A DNA stretch of 64,000 bases from Blastococcus sp. PRF04-17 (GCF_023016265.1 NZ_CP095412.1:3410001-3474000); one strand, 5' to 3'. Positions 39,810 to 49,041 are shown, numbered from the stretch's first letter. Translations and numbers: made by a program. Notes: generated by a model from the letters alone, not told the origin.

Positions 39810-39929
39810 GAGCGACGTGCTCGCTGCCGAGCGCGCCCACCTCGCGCGCGCTACGTCGTCCTCACCCGGGCGGTGAGCGCCCTGGTGGTGCTGCACCGCG
39901 GGGACCTTCCGGCACCGCTCGCTCTCTGA
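39781..39929 (+). pseudogene. Remnant of a UvrD/HelD-like helicase (internal deletion)
   Basis: Two short collinear pieces. The first, SDVLAAERAHLARA, resembles the N-terminus of actinobacterial HelD-type helicases. The second, in another frame, is YVVLTRAVSALVVLHRGDLP, which matches helicase motif VI and the C-terminal strand, ending PAPLAL and a stop at 39927-39929. They meet at GCGCGC around 39843-39850, so an internal deletion at microhomology may have joined the two ends of a ~2 kb gene. The rest of 39753-40050 holds only the hairpin and the leader of the penicillin-binding protein. Confidence 0.4.
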
Positions 39930-40050
39930 ACTCTCCCTTCCCACCAGCCCGTCGCGTTGCGTCACGCGGTGGCTACGGACGGCGCGGAGGGTTGGCATGC
40001 GGCGTGTCCGTCTGTTGGAGTGTTGGCCGAGTTGCGAGGAGGGAGAGTCC

Positions 40051-42456
40051 ATGGAGCGGCGCGCCGGCACCGTCCGCACGCTGTTCGTGCTCGCCCTCTC
40101 CGTCGTCGCCGCTGGTGCCCTCCTGGCCGGGCTGCTCCTCCCGTGGGTGGGCGGACCGGCGCTCGCGGCGCAGCAGTCGACCAGCTTCCTCGGGGACCCG
40201 CCGTCCGAGCTGACCGACGAGCCGCCACCTGGCAACACGGTCATGCTCGCGGCGAACGGCGAGGTGATCACGCACTTCTACGACGAGAACCGCGCGCCGG
40301 TGGCCGGCGACCGGATCGCCGAGATCATGAAGCAGGCCATGGTCGCGATCGAGGACGCGCGGTTCTACGAGCACGGCGGCCTCGACGTGCAGGGCACCCT
40401 CCGCGCGCTGGTCACCAACATCGCCGCGGGCGGTGTGCAGGAGGGTGGCTCGACGCTGACCCAGCAGCTGGTCAAGCAGACGCTGCTGCAGTCCACCGAC
40501 GACCCCGCCCAGCGCGCCGCGGCCACCGAGCAGACCCTCGGGCGCAAGATCCGGGAGGCCCGCCTGGCGCTGGCTCTCGAGGAGACGTACAGCAAGGAGG
40601 AGCTGCTCACCCGGTACCTCAACATCGTCTACTTCGGGCAGAACGCCTACGGCATCCAGCCGGCCGCTCGCGCCTTCTTCGGCGTCGACGCCGCTGACCT
40701 GACACTGCCCCAGGCCGCGCTGCTCGCCGGGCTGGTGCAGAGCCCCACCGACGACAACCCGTTCGTCAACCCCGAGGGCGCGACGATCCGCCGCAACCAG
40801 GTGCTCGACCGGATGGCCGAGCAGGGCTACATCACGCCGGCGGAGGAGGCCGAGGCGGCGGCGTCGCCGCTCGGACTGGCGCCCGCGCCCGCCCCCCGGC
40901 GCGGGTGCGTGCAGGCCAGCGTCGGCCCCTACGTCTGCGACTTCGTGCAGAAGTACCTGTCCCAGCAGCTGGGGATCGACCAGCGGGAGCTCGAGCACGG
41001 CGGCTACGTCATCAAGACCACCCTGGACGTCGAGCTGCAGCGCTCGGGGGACTCCGCCGTCCTGAACACCCTGCCGATGGGGGACACCCGGGCGGGCACG
41101 TTCACCGCCGTCCAGCCGGGCACCGGGCACCTGCTGGCGATGAGCGTCAACCGCGTCTTCGGCTTCGACCGCAACGACCCGAGCCAGGAGTCGGTCAACC
41201 TCAACGAGGTGCCCAGCCGGGGCGCCGGGTCCACCTACAAGGTGTTCGTCGCCGCCGCGGCGCTCGCCCGCGGGTACTCGACGGAGTACACGCTCCGCGC
41301 GCCCAGCCCCTACGTGTCCCGCGTCTACGCCGAGGACGACGAGGACGGGCAGTACGACGTCCGCAACGCCGGGAGCTACCGCCCGATCCTCGACCTGACG
41401 ACCGCGCTGTACCAGTCGTCGAACACGTACTTCCTGGCGCTCGAGGACGCTCTGGGCAGCGTCGAGGAGCCCGTGCGCATGGCTGAGCGGATGGGGCTGT
41501 TCCAGTTCTCCGAGCCTGGCCTCGCGGACCGGACGATCGCCGAGAACCGCGGCTCCTTCACCTTCGGGCCCGATGCCACGAGCCCCCTCGGCCTGGCCAG
41601 CGCCTACTCGACGCTGGCCGCCGGCGGGACGCAGTGCGACGTCGTCCCGGTCACCGCCGTCCTCGACCGGTACGGGCAGCCGCTGACCGACGACGACGGC
41701 AATGCTCTGGTGCGCGATCGGTGCACTCCCGAGGCGATTCCCCCGGGTGTCGCCAACACGCTCAACCAGATGCTGCGCAAGGACGTCGAGCCCGGGTACG
41801 CCGGGGCGACCGGACGGGCGGCGTACGTCCCCGGCCACCAGATCGCCGGCAAGACGGGGACGACGCAGAACAACCTGTCGGTGGCTTTCGTCGGCTATAC
41901 GCCGGAGATCACCGCCAGCGTGATGGTCTTCAACCCGAAGGAGCGCGAGGACGTCGGCGGCTTCGGCGGCGGCAAGGGCGCGCGGATCTGGCACGACGCC
42001 ATGGCGCCGATCCTCGGCGCCCGTGGCAGCTCGGAGTTCCCGCCGTCCGACCCCACCGTGGTCAACGGCAACACCCGGCCGGTGCCCCGCTGCGACACCG
42101 TCGACGAGTGCAGGAGCGTGCTCGCCAACGCCGGGTACCAGACCGCGACGGCGCGCGTGAACAGCGACCTGATCGAGGGCGCGCTCGTGGGCACCAGCCC
42201 GGGCCGGGGCGGTCGCGCGGTGCCGGGACAGCTGATCACCATCCTGGTCAGCAACGGGTCGGACTACGTGCCACCGCCTCCGCCGATGCCGGATCCGCCG
42301 CCGGCGCCGCCGGCCGCCCCTGTGCCGGGTCCGCCGTCGCCGCCGGACCCACCGGCCGATCCACCGCCGACCTCGCCGGGGGCCCTGCCGGGCTGGCCGG
42401 ACGACTGGCCGGACGACTGGTCGGAGTTCCCCGAGTCACCCCGCCGCGGCGGCTGA
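40051..42456 (+). CDS. Bifunctional penicillin-binding protein (class A) with PASTA domain
   Basis: Polymerises and cross-links peptidoglycan at the outer membrane face. In 801 residues: short cytosolic tail, one TM helix (LFVLALSVVAAGALLAGLLL), then a GT51 glycosyltransferase with catalytic Glu ~101 (EDARFYEHGG) and GGSTLTQQLVKQTLL. The transpeptidase has Ser394 in the STYK motif, SSN at ~456-458 and KTGT at ~601. A single PASTA-like domain follows, then a Pro-rich tail. The ATG at 40051 is chosen for its GAGGAGGGAG ribosome binding site; an in-frame ATG at 39997 lacks one. It overlaps the convergent brkB gene by 21 bases. Confidence 0.95.
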   Translation: MERRAGTVRTLFVLALSVVAAGALLAGLLLPWVGGPALAAQQSTSFLGDPPSELTDEPPPGNTVMLAANGEVITHFYDENRAPVAGDRIAEIMKQAMVAIEDARFYEHGGLDVQGTLRALVTNIAAGGVQEGGSTLTQQLVKQTLLQSTDDPAQRAAATEQTLGRKIREARLALALEETYSKEELLTRYLNIVYFGQNAYGIQPAARAFFGVDAADLTLPQAALLAGLVQSPTDDNPFVNPEGATIRRNQVLDRMAEQGYITPAEEAEAAASPLGLAPAPAPRRGCVQASVGPYVCDFVQKYLSQQLGIDQRELEHGGYVIKTTLDVELQRSGDSAVLNTLPMGDTRAGTFTAVQPGTGHLLAMSVNRVFGFDRNDPSQESVNLNEVPSRGAGSTYKVFVAAAALARGYSTEYTLRAPSPYVSRVYAEDDEDGQYDVRNAGSYRPILDLTTALYQSSNTYFLALEDALGSVEEPVRMAERMGLFQFSEPGLADRTIAENRGSFTFGPDATSPLGLASAYSTLAAGGTQCDVVPVTAVLDRYGQPLTDDDGNALVRDRCTPEAIPPGVANTLNQMLRKDVEPGYAGATGRAAYVPGHQIAGKTGTTQNNLSVAFVGYTPEITASVMVFNPKEREDVGGFGGGKGARIWHDAMAPILGARGSSEFPPSDPTVVNGNTRPVPRCDTVDECRSVLANAGYQTATARVNSDLIEGALVGTSPGRGGRAVPGQLITILVSNGSDYVPPPPPMPDPPPAPPAAPVPGPPSPPDPPADPPPTSPGALPGWPDDWPDDWSEFPESPRRGG

Positions 42457-43290
42457 CCGGCGCTCGAGCAGTTCGTCCAGGGCCTGGGTGGCCAGCCAGC
42501 CGCAGAGGACGACCAGGTGCAGCGCGAACAGCCACAGGCCGACGGCCACCACGCCGCCGACCACGACCAGCCCGCCGAAGGGGGCACCGAGGTCGATCGG
42601 CAGGGCGAGGAAGAGCACGAACCCCTGCAGGAACCCGGAGACGCAGGCGGCGGTGAACAGGGCGCCGGCGGCGAGGGCCGTCCAGCGCACCCGCCCGGCG
42701 CCGACCACCCGGAACCCCCACGCCAGCGGAACGGCCAGCGCGGCGAGCACGGCGTAGAAGCCGACCGCGATCCGGCCGGTCGTGGCGGCGAACCCGCCGG
42801 TCTCGGCGAGGTTGGCCATCAGCGGCACGGTGAGCAGCAGCGGGTACAGCAGCAGCGGGGTCACCAGCGCCACGGGGAGCGCACCCAGCCGCCCCCGCCA
42901 GCCGGTCAGGCCCTCGCGGCGGCTGCTGAAGCGCAGCAGGGCCCGGCGCAGGCCCTCGCCGTAGAACGACATGGGCAGCAGCGCCAGCAGCCCGCCCAGC
43001 AGGGTCAGCTCGACGCCGGCGGTCACCAGCCGCTGGACCGCGTCCGGTGCGCCCAGCTCGGCGGGCAGCAGCTCGGCGAGGCGGTCACCGAGGGCGCGGA
43101 CCTCGCCGGCGGACGTGAGCCGGGCGGTGAGGGCGAAGGCCAGGACGAGCAGCGGGACGACCGCGATGCCGGCGTAGAAGGTCAGCCCCGCGGCGATCAG
43201 GGCGAGGTCCCGCCCCTCCAGCCGGCGGCGGACGCCGGCCAGCAGCTCCGCGGCCCGCGGACGGAGGCCCGAGGGCAGCGGATCGGTCAT
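42436..43290 (-). CDS. YihY/BrkB-family membrane protein
   Basis: A 284-residue integral membrane protein with about six helices. The family start DLALIAAGLTFYAGIAVVPLLVLAFAL is clear, followed by LGGLLALLPMSFYGEGLRRAL, VALVTPLLLYPLLLTVPL and the C-terminal GGVVAVGLWLFALHLVVLCG. The family has no agreed biochemical role, despite the old 'RNase BN' label. The last ~20 bases overlap the end of the convergent penicillin-binding protein gene. Confidence 0.9.
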   Translation of the reverse strand: MTDPLPSGLRPRAAELLAGVRRRLEGRDLALIAAGLTFYAGIAVVPLLVLAFALTARLTSAGEVRALGDRLAELLPAELGAPDAVQRLVTAGVELTLLGGLLALLPMSFYGEGLRRALLRFSSRREGLTGWRGRLGALPVALVTPLLLYPLLLTVPLMANLAETGGFAATTGRIAVGFYAVLAALAVPLAWGFRVVGAGRVRWTALAAGALFTAACVSGFLQGFVLFLALPIDLGAPFGGLVVVGGVVAVGLWLFALHLVVLCGWLATQALDELLERRSAAAAG

Positions 43291-43293
43291 CGG

Positions 43294-44871
43294 TCAGCGG
43301 GGGTCGAGCAGGTGCCGAGCCGCCGCATAGCCGCCCAGCCCGCTGACCGCGCCACCGCGCACCGTTCCACCGGAGGACGCCGCGACGATCCGCGGGTGCG
43401 CCGTCGCCACGCCCCAGGTGCCGACGTCCTCGGGCTCGTCGGCGACCGGCCAGGCCAGGTCACCGTGGAAGATGTGCCCGCCGGGCATGGCCAGCGACTC
43501 CTCCACGTCGAGGGGTGACGCGGCCTGCAGGCACGGCTCCCCGTGCGCGTCGCGGGCCAGGCAGTCCAGGAGGGGCTCCTCGAGGTGCGCGTCGAGCTGG
43601 GCGACCACCCGCCGTACCGCCTCCCGCCGCGTGCCGACCGGGTCGTCGCGGTACAGCTCGGCCGGGGTGTGCAGGCCGAACAGGGTCAGCGTGTGGTGGC
43701 CGGTCGCCGCCTCCCGCGGGCCGAGGATCGACGGGTCGCTCAGCGAGTGGCAGTAGACCTCGAACGGGATGACGTCGGGCAGCCGGCCGGCCGCCGCTTG
43801 GGCGTACGCGGCGTCGAGCTGGGCGGCGGCCTCGTCGAGGTGGAAGGTGCCGGCGAACGCGGTGGCCGGATCCGCGCCGGAGCGCAGCCGCGGCAGCCGC
43901 GCCAGCACCATGTTGACCTTGAGTTGGGAGCCCGACGGGCGGCGGCCCGGGTCGGCGCCGGTGAGCTCGGCGAGCACGGTGGGTGCGGCCCCGCCGACCA
44001 CGTGCCCCGCGTCGACGGCCCTCGTCCGCCCGTCGTCGTCGGTCCAGTGCACCGTGACACCGTCGTCCCTCGGCTCCAGGGCCGTGACCGTCGCCCGGGT
44101 GGCCAGCTCGGCGCCGGCCCGGCGGGCGGCCGCGGCGATCGCGCCGGTGACCGCGCCCATGCCGCCGACGGGCACCCGCCAGCGGCCGGTTCCGTTGCCG
44201 ATCAGGTGGTAGAGGAAGCAGCGCCCGGCCAGGCCGTCGTCGGCGTGCAGGTCGGCGAAGGTGCCGATCAGGCCGTCGGTCAGGGCGACGCCACGGACGA
44301 GGTCGTCGGAGAGGTGGTCGCCGACCACGTCGGCCAGCGGGCGCTCCCGCAGGTCGTGCCAGAGCTCGGGGTCGCGGACCCGGCCGGCCAGCTCGTCGGG
44401 GGAGAGCAGCGGCTCGGTGAGCGTGGGCGCCAGGTCTTCCGCCAGCGTGGCCAGCCGCCCGTAGAACCGTTGCCAGCGGGCGAACTCGTCGTCGGAGCCG
44501 GTCAGCTGCCGGAAGGACGTCGCCGTCGCCGGCCCCTCGTCCCGCTCGACCAGCAACCCGGCCGGGCGGCCGTCCCGGACGGTCGCGGTGTACGAGGCGA
44601 CCACCCGGTCGACCAGACGCAGGTCGAGGCCGAGGTCCTCGATGATGCGGTCCGGCAGCAGGCTGACGAGGTAGGAGTACGCCGACAGCCGGACGTCGAC
44701 GCCCTCGAACACCTGGCTGCTGATGGCCGCGCCGCCCACGTGGGGGAGTCGCTCCAGGACGAGCACGGACCTCCCGGCTCGAGCCAGGTACGCGGCGGCG
44801 ACCAGTCCGTTGTGGCCGGCGCCGACCACGACGACGTCATACCTGCTCCGGCTCCCGGCGCTCTCGATCAC
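43294..44871 (-). CDS. FAD-dependent oxidoreductase, phytoene-desaturase/PYROXD2-like
   Basis: A 525-residue flavoprotein of the amine-oxidase/phytoene-desaturase superfamily. The FAD-binding motif is VVVVGAGHNGLVAAAYLARAGRSVLVLE, followed by HVGGAAISSQVFEGVDVRLSAYSYL, typical of the PYROXD2-like group rather than carotenoid enzymes. Near the C-terminus lie MPGGHIFHGDLAWP and VRGGAVSGLGGYAAARHLL. There are no carotenoid genes nearby, so the substrate is unknown. GTG 44871. It ends three bases upstream of brkB and may be co-transcribed with it. Confidence 0.88.
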   Translation of the reverse strand: MIESAGSRSRYDVVVVGAGHNGLVAAAYLARAGRSVLVLERLPHVGGAAISSQVFEGVDVRLSAYSYLVSLLPDRIIEDLGLDLRLVDRVVASYTATVRDGRPAGLLVERDEGPATATSFRQLTGSDDEFARWQRFYGRLATLAEDLAPTLTEPLLSPDELAGRVRDPELWHDLRERPLADVVGDHLSDDLVRGVALTDGLIGTFADLHADDGLAGRCFLYHLIGNGTGRWRVPVGGMGAVTGAIAAAARRAGAELATRATVTALEPRDDGVTVHWTDDDGRTRAVDAGHVVGGAAPTVLAELTGADPGRRPSGSQLKVNMVLARLPRLRSGADPATAFAGTFHLDEAAAQLDAAYAQAAAGRLPDVIPFEVYCHSLSDPSILGPREAATGHHTLTLFGLHTPAELYRDDPVGTRREAVRRVVAQLDAHLEEPLLDCLARDAHGEPCLQAASPLDVEESLAMPGGHIFHGDLAWPVADEPEDVGTWGVATAHPRIVAASSGGTVRGGAVSGLGGYAAARHLLDPR

Positions 44872-44904
44872 GGCCGGACCGTATCCCTCCGGCGACGTGG
44901 CCGA

Positions 44905-45114
44905 TCAGCCGTCGTCCTCCGTGTCGTCGCCCTCCGTGCCGTCGCCTCCGTCGCCCGGCGTGCCGGTCTCCTCGCAGCTCGCGTCCTGGGGGTTCGACGC
45001 CTCCTGCCCCTGCTCGTCGCAGTTGGTCTCGCCGCGGTCGAGGTTCGTGTTGTCCCCGCAGGCGACCAGGGAACCGGCGAGTGCGAGCACCAGGAGGGGC
45101 CTCTTCAGATCCAT
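44905..45114 (-). CDS. Small putative lipoprotein
   Basis: A 69-residue protein. The start at ATG 45114 gives a signal peptide LKRPLLVLALAGSLVAC with lipobox at Cys ~19. The mature part is short, acidic and Gly-rich with two further cysteines (ETNCDE and DASCEE) that may form a disulfide. An upstream in-frame ATG (45144) would bury the signal peptide and is rejected. No family is known. It lies directly upstream of the FAD oxidoreductase gene on the same strand. Confidence 0.6.
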   Translation of the reverse strand: MDLKRPLLVLALAGSLVACGDNTNLDRGETNCDEQGQEASNPQDASCEETGTPGDGGDGTEGDDTEDDG

Positions 45115-45240
45115 GCCCCCGTACTGCGCCGTGGGGGCGGCCATGAAACGGGGCGGGTGTGACTCGTGTAACCGGTGAGGCGGGAAAGCCCTGCTCGCGA
45201 CCCGCTGAACTCGGAATCCGACAAAACCACAGCCATGTCA

Positions 45241-45270
45241 TTGTCACGAGCCGGTCACGACCCTTACGGT
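45241..45270 (+). promoter_or_regulatory. Putative promoter of the NlpC/P60 gene
   Basis: TTGTCA at 45241-45246 and TACGGT at 45265-45270 with an 18-base gap fit an actinobacterial sigma-70-type -35/-10. The start codon is about 85 bases downstream of the expected start site. The remaining 45115-45357 gap shows no known riboswitch core. Confidence 0.45.
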
Positions 45271-45357
45271 CTGTATGTCCGTCGGGGCGCTGAGTCACTG
45301 GCCCTGGAGCGCTGGACAGCCCCCGCACGACACCGATGAACGGAGCGCCGCCGCACC

Positions 45358-46425
45358 ATGGCGACCCCCCTCGCGCGCGCCTCGCGCACCTCTTCCCGCC
45401 GTCCGGCCCGCCACCTCGTCGTGCGGCGGACGGTGCTGGCCGTCGCCGGCGTCGTCGGGGTCCTCTTCTCGACCGTGCCGGCGCAGGCCGCGCCGTCGAA
45501 CTCGGCCGAGGCCGCCGCACTGGTGGCGGCCAAGGGGCACGACCTCGAGGTGATCACCGAGCGTTTCAACGAGGCGCGGGAGGCGCTGAAGAGCCAGCTC
45601 GCGATCGCCGAGGCGGCCCGCGGTGAGCTCGACCGGGCGACCGCCGAACTCGCGACGGCCCAGCAGCGCGTGCGAGGTCTGGCGCGCAGTGCCTACACCG
45701 GTGAAGGGCTCGGGGCCTTCCAGGCGATGCTGACCAGTGACTCCGCCGACGCCTTCGTCGACCGCATGGCCACGCTGCAGCTCGTCGCCGGCCACCAGAA
45801 CGAGATCCTCGACGACGCGGCCGCGGCGAGTGCCACTGCGGCGCAGGCGCACGCCACCGCGCACCGTGCGGCCTCGGAGGCGCAGGAGCAGTACGACGCC
45901 GTCACCGCCCAGCAGGCCGCCCTCGAGGCGGAGGTCGCGGCGTACAAGGAGGCGTTCACCCAGCTGAGCGCCCAGGAGCAGCAGGCCGCGATCTCCGCGC
46001 ACCACGGCGAGGAGCGCGCCAGCCGCTCCGAGGAGCGCGAGCCGGTCGAGTCCACGGGCCCGATCCTGGCCGGCAGCTCGGCCGCCCAGATCGCGATCGA
46101 CACCGCGATGGCGCAGCAGGGCAAGCCCTACGTCTGGGCGGCCGACGGCCCCGGCTCGTTCGACTGCTCGGGGCTCACGCAGTACGCCTTCGCCGCCGCC
46201 GGTGTCTCGCTGCCCCACTCCAGCCGCATGCAGTCGCAGATGGGCCAGCCGGTCTCCCGCGACCAGCTCCAGCCCGGCGACCTGGTCTTCTTCTACAGCC
46301 CGGTCAGCCACGTGGGCATCTACATCGGCAACGGCCAGATGGTGCACGCGCCGACCTCCGGCGACGTCGTCAAGGTGGCCCCGCTGATGAGCGGCTACAG
46401 CGGTGCCCGCCGCATCGCCGGCTGA
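45358..46425 (+). CDS. Secreted NlpC/P60 peptidoglycan endopeptidase (C40)
   Basis: A 355-residue cell-wall hydrolase that cuts peptidoglycan stem peptides during division or growth. It has a Tat/Sec-like signal (arginines, then TVLAVAGVVGVLFSTVPAQAAP), an N-terminal coiled coil (about 50-220, rich in Ala, Glu and Gln) typical of RipA-like proteins, and a C-terminal C40 domain. Catalytic Cys270 is in FDCSGLTQYAF, His318 in SHVGIYIGNG, with a third polar residue in MVHAP. ATG 45358. It stands alone, with a putative promoter at 45241-45270. Confidence 0.95.
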   Translation: MATPLARASRTSSRRPARHLVVRRTVLAVAGVVGVLFSTVPAQAAPSNSAEAAALVAAKGHDLEVITERFNEAREALKSQLAIAEAARGELDRATAELATAQQRVRGLARSAYTGEGLGAFQAMLTSDSADAFVDRMATLQLVAGHQNEILDDAAAASATAAQAHATAHRAASEAQEQYDAVTAQQAALEAEVAAYKEAFTQLSAQEQQAAISAHHGEERASRSEEREPVESTGPILAGSSAAQIAIDTAMAQQGKPYVWAADGPGSFDCSGLTQYAFAAAGVSLPHSSRMQSQMGQPVSRDQLQPGDLVFFYSPVSHVGIYIGNGQMVHAPTSGDVVKVAPLMSGYSGARRIAG

Positions 46426-46559
46426 CGTACCCCGCGGGTGCGCTTACTGCGCATTCCGAGGCCGGGAATGGGCATCCAGCGCACATCGTCGGGAGCTGCT
46501 GCCGATCTCACACCGGGGCCGGGCCTACCTCGGTTGATCGCTCGGGGAGGATCGGGAGC

Positions 46560-46883
46560 GTGACTCCCCGTACCGCCGCGCCCCTGTTCCGCATCGTCGC
46601 CGTCGCCGAGGCGCTCTCCTGGCTCGGGCTGCTCATCGGCATGTACGTCAAGTACGTGCCCCAGACCACGGAGCTCGGCGTCAAGATCTTCGGCCCCATC
46701 CACGGCGGCGTCTTCGTCGCGTACGTGGTGGTCGCCCTGATCGCGTCCCGGGTGCTCCGCTGGACGGCGGGCACGACGCTGCTCGCGCTGGCGGCCTCGA
46801 TCCCGCCGCTGGCCACCGTCTGGTTCGAGCGCTGGGCGAGCCGGAGCGGCCGGCTGCCCGAGGACGACGCGGTTCCCGCCTGA
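46560..46883 (+). CDS. DUF3817 membrane protein
   Basis: A 107-residue protein with three helices. The DUF3817 signature is clear: FRIVAVAEALSWLGLLIGMYVKYV at the start, GPIHGGVFVAYVVVALIASRVL, then TLLALAASIPPLATVWFERW. These are small actinobacterial membrane proteins of unknown role. The GTG at 46560 is the natural start after GGGAG. It is followed 38 bases later by the serine hydrolase gene, possibly in one transcript. Confidence 0.88.
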   Translation: MTPRTAAPLFRIVAVAEALSWLGLLIGMYVKYVPQTTELGVKIFGPIHGGVFVAYVVVALIASRVLRWTAGTTLLALAASIPPLATVWFERWASRSGRLPEDDAVPA

Positions 46884-46921
46884 CCTGCGGAGCCGGAGCG
46901 CCCCTCGCTACGGTCGCCGGC

Positions 46922-48244
46922 ATGCCGGAACCCGTTCTCCCGACCACCGCCCGCGTCCTCCTCGCGCGCACCGCCCGTGCCCAGCGCGACGGGCGTGCGC
47001 CCAGCCTGGTCGCCGGCGTGGTCCGGGACGGCGGCCTGGCGTGGTCGACCGGCCGGGGCGAGGTGCCCGAGCCGCACACCGACGTCCAGTACCGGCTGGG
47101 GTCGATCAGCAAGACGGTGACCGCGGTCGTCGTGATGCGACTGCGCGACGAGGGTCGGCTGCACCTGGACGACCCGCTCGACCGCCACCTGCCGGGCACG
47201 CCTCTGGGCGACCGCACGATCGGCCAGCTGCTCTCCCACCTCGCCGGCGCCTCGGCCGAGAGCCCGGGCGGCTGGTGGGAGCGGACGCCGGGGGGCGAGC
47301 TCGCGGACCTGCGGCTCGGGACGGACGACGTCGTCCTGGGAGCAGCCCGGCGGTTCCACTACTCCAATCTCGGCTACGGCCTGCTCGGCGAGCTCGTCGC
47401 CCGCATGCGTGGGACCACGTGGGAGGACGCGGTCACCACCGAGGTGCTCGCGCCGCTCGGCATGGACCGCACCACGCCCCGGCCGGTGGCCCCTTCGGCG
47501 ACGGGCACGGCGGTGCATCCCTGGGCCGACGTCGTCCTCCCCGAGCCCGAGCACCACGCCGGGGTGATGGCCGCGGCCGGTCAGCTCTGGGCCACCCTCG
47601 ACGACCTCGCCCGCTTCGCCGCCTTCCTGATCGGCGACACCGGGGACGTGCTCGATCCCGGCACGCTGGAGGAGATGACCGTCCCCGGCGGAGTGGACGC
47701 CTCGGTGCCCGGCTGGTCGGCCTACGGCCTGGGCCTGCAGGTCCTGCGGGTCGACGAGCGGACCCTTGTCGGGCACGGTGGGTCGATGCCGGGCTTCCTC
47801 GCCGGCGTCTTCGTCGACCGCGACGAGCAGGCCGGCGCGGTGTCGCTGGCCAACACGACCTCGGGCCTCGAGGCCGTGGTCTTCGGGCTGCTGGCCGACC
47901 TCCGGGGCGCCGAGCCCCGTGTGGTGGACCCCTGGACGCCCTCCGCGGCCGCCGTGCCGCTGGACGTGCTGGGCATCTGGTTCTGGGGTCCCGCGCCGTA
48001 CGCGCTCCGGTCGGTCGCGGGTGGCCTGCTGCACCTCGGGCCGCTGCCCGGTCGCGGAGGTCGGGCCAGCCGCTTCGCCGCGCGCGACGACGGCACCTGG
48101 GTCGGTCTGGACGGGTACTACGCCGGCGAGACGCTGCGCATCGCCGGCGACCACCTCGACCTCGGCACGTTCGTCTTCACGCGGACCCCCTACGACCCCG
48201 AGGCGCCGGTGCCGGGCGGCGTCGACCAGCGCGGCTGGCGCTGA
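46922..48244 (+). CDS. Serine hydrolase, beta-lactamase/class C family
   Basis: A 440-residue penicillin-binding-like esterase/peptidase. The nucleophile is Ser61 of the SISK motif (S-x-x-K), preceded by YRLGSI, and the Tyr-x-Asn motif is FHYSNLGYGLLGEL. The third box is GHGGSMPGFLAG near residue 285. A ~100-residue beta-rich C-terminal domain follows. No signal peptide is seen, so it may act in the cytosol. The substrate could be a D-amino-acid peptide or an ester. ATG 46922. Confidence 0.9.
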   Translation: MPEPVLPTTARVLLARTARAQRDGRAPSLVAGVVRDGGLAWSTGRGEVPEPHTDVQYRLGSISKTVTAVVVMRLRDEGRLHLDDPLDRHLPGTPLGDRTIGQLLSHLAGASAESPGGWWERTPGGELADLRLGTDDVVLGAARRFHYSNLGYGLLGELVARMRGTTWEDAVTTEVLAPLGMDRTTPRPVAPSATGTAVHPWADVVLPEPEHHAGVMAAAGQLWATLDDLARFAAFLIGDTGDVLDPGTLEEMTVPGGVDASVPGWSAYGLGLQVLRVDERTLVGHGGSMPGFLAGVFVDRDEQAGAVSLANTTSGLEAVVFGLLADLRGAEPRVVDPWTPSAAAVPLDVLGIWFWGPAPYALRSVAGGLLHLGPLPGRGGRASRFAARDDGTWVGLDGYYAGETLRIAGDHLDLGTFVFTRTPYDPEAPVPGGVDQRGWR

Positions 48245-48255
48245 GGCGGTCCGCG

Positions 48256-48507
48256 GTGGACGAGGTGGACCTGCGACTGGAGCGCGTGCTCGAGGAGCTG
48301 CTCGACCGTCGCCGGCCCGAGGCGTCGGTGTGCCCGTCGGAGGCGGCCAGGGCGGTCGATCCGGTCGCCTGGCGGGAACTCATGCCGGCCGCGCGGGCGG
48401 CGGCGGGGCGGCTCGCCGACGATGGGAGGGCCGAGGTGACGCAGGGCGGCGAGGTGGTCGACGTGGTCACCGCCCGCGGCCCCGTCCGGGTCCGCCGGCC
48501 CCGCTGA
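48256..48507 (+). CDS. DUF3253 domain protein
   Basis: An 83-residue winged-helix-like protein of the DUF3253 family, function unknown. The landmarks are EASVCPSEAARAVDPVAWRELMPAARAAAGRLADDG and the basic C-terminal end RVRRPR. GTG 48256 lies 12 bases after the serine hydrolase stop, so it is probably in the same operon. Convergent with the Lrp gene. Confidence 0.82.
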   Translation: MDEVDLRLERVLEELLDRRRPEASVCPSEAARAVDPVAWRELMPAARAAAGRLADDGRAEVTQGGEVVDVVTARGPVRVRRPR

Positions 48508-48511
48508 GGTC

Positions 48512-48997
48512 CTACTCGGGATCGGGATCCGCGCCCGCCGCCCGTGCGAGCAGCGGTCCGAGCCGGTGGTCGACGAACCGGCGCATCGACAGCGCCGTGT
48601 CGATGCGCTGCACACCGGGGATCGCGAGCATCTGCTCGGCGATCCGCCAGAGGTCGTCGGCGTCCCGGGCGACGACCTGCACCAGCAGGTCGGCGTTGCC
48701 CGACAACCCGGTCACCTCGAGCACCTCGGGGATCTCGGCCAGACCGGAGCTCACCTCGGCCAGGCCGCGCTGCACGACCTGCACCGTCACGTACGCGCCC
48801 AGCGGATAGCCGAGCGCCTCCGGCCGCACCCGCCGGTCGAGCGGAGCCAGCACGCCGTTGGTCTCCAGCCGGCTCAGGCGCGTCTGCACGGTGTTGCGTG
48901 CCAGCCCCAAGCGCTGGGAGAGCGCCATGACGCTCGCCCGGGGGTCCTCGGCCAGGGCGAGCAGCAGTCGCGCGTCGGTGGCGTCGACCTCGGGCAC
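48512..48997 (-). CDS. Lrp/AsnC-family regulator, probable regulator of the adjacent bkd operon
   Basis: A 161-residue leucine-responsive-type regulator. The N-terminal helix-turn-helix reads VDATDARLLLALAEDPRASVMALSQRLGLARNTVQTRLSRLE; the C-terminal RAM domain contains VLEVTGLSGNADLLVQVVARDADDLWR. The GTG at 48997 begins just before the first helix, as usual for the family; an upstream TTG (49048) would start inside a palindrome. It is divergent from the E1-E2 genes, and BkdR-type Lrp proteins commonly activate these in response to branched-chain amino acids. Confidence 0.9.
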   Translation of the reverse strand: MPEVDATDARLLLALAEDPRASVMALSQRLGLARNTVQTRLSRLETNGVLAPLDRRVRPEALGYPLGAYVTVQVVQRGLAEVSSGLAEIPEVLEVTGLSGNADLLVQVVARDADDLWRIAEQMLAIPGVQRIDTALSMRRFVDHRLGPLLARAAGADPDPE

Positions 48998-49041
48998 GTT
49001 GCTCAGTCTGACATGCAAGGACGTCCGAGTACCTCCACTTC

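Noticed and set aside
43294-44871. Carotenoid phytoene desaturase
   Set aside because: The FAD motif fits the superfamily, but the sequence is PYROXD2-like and no crtB, crtE or other carotenoid gene is nearby.
45115-45357. Possible cyclic di-AMP (ydaO) riboswitch before the NlpC/P60 gene
   Set aside because: Such switches often precede these genes in actinobacteria, but I could not find the conserved core blocks here, only a plausible promoter.
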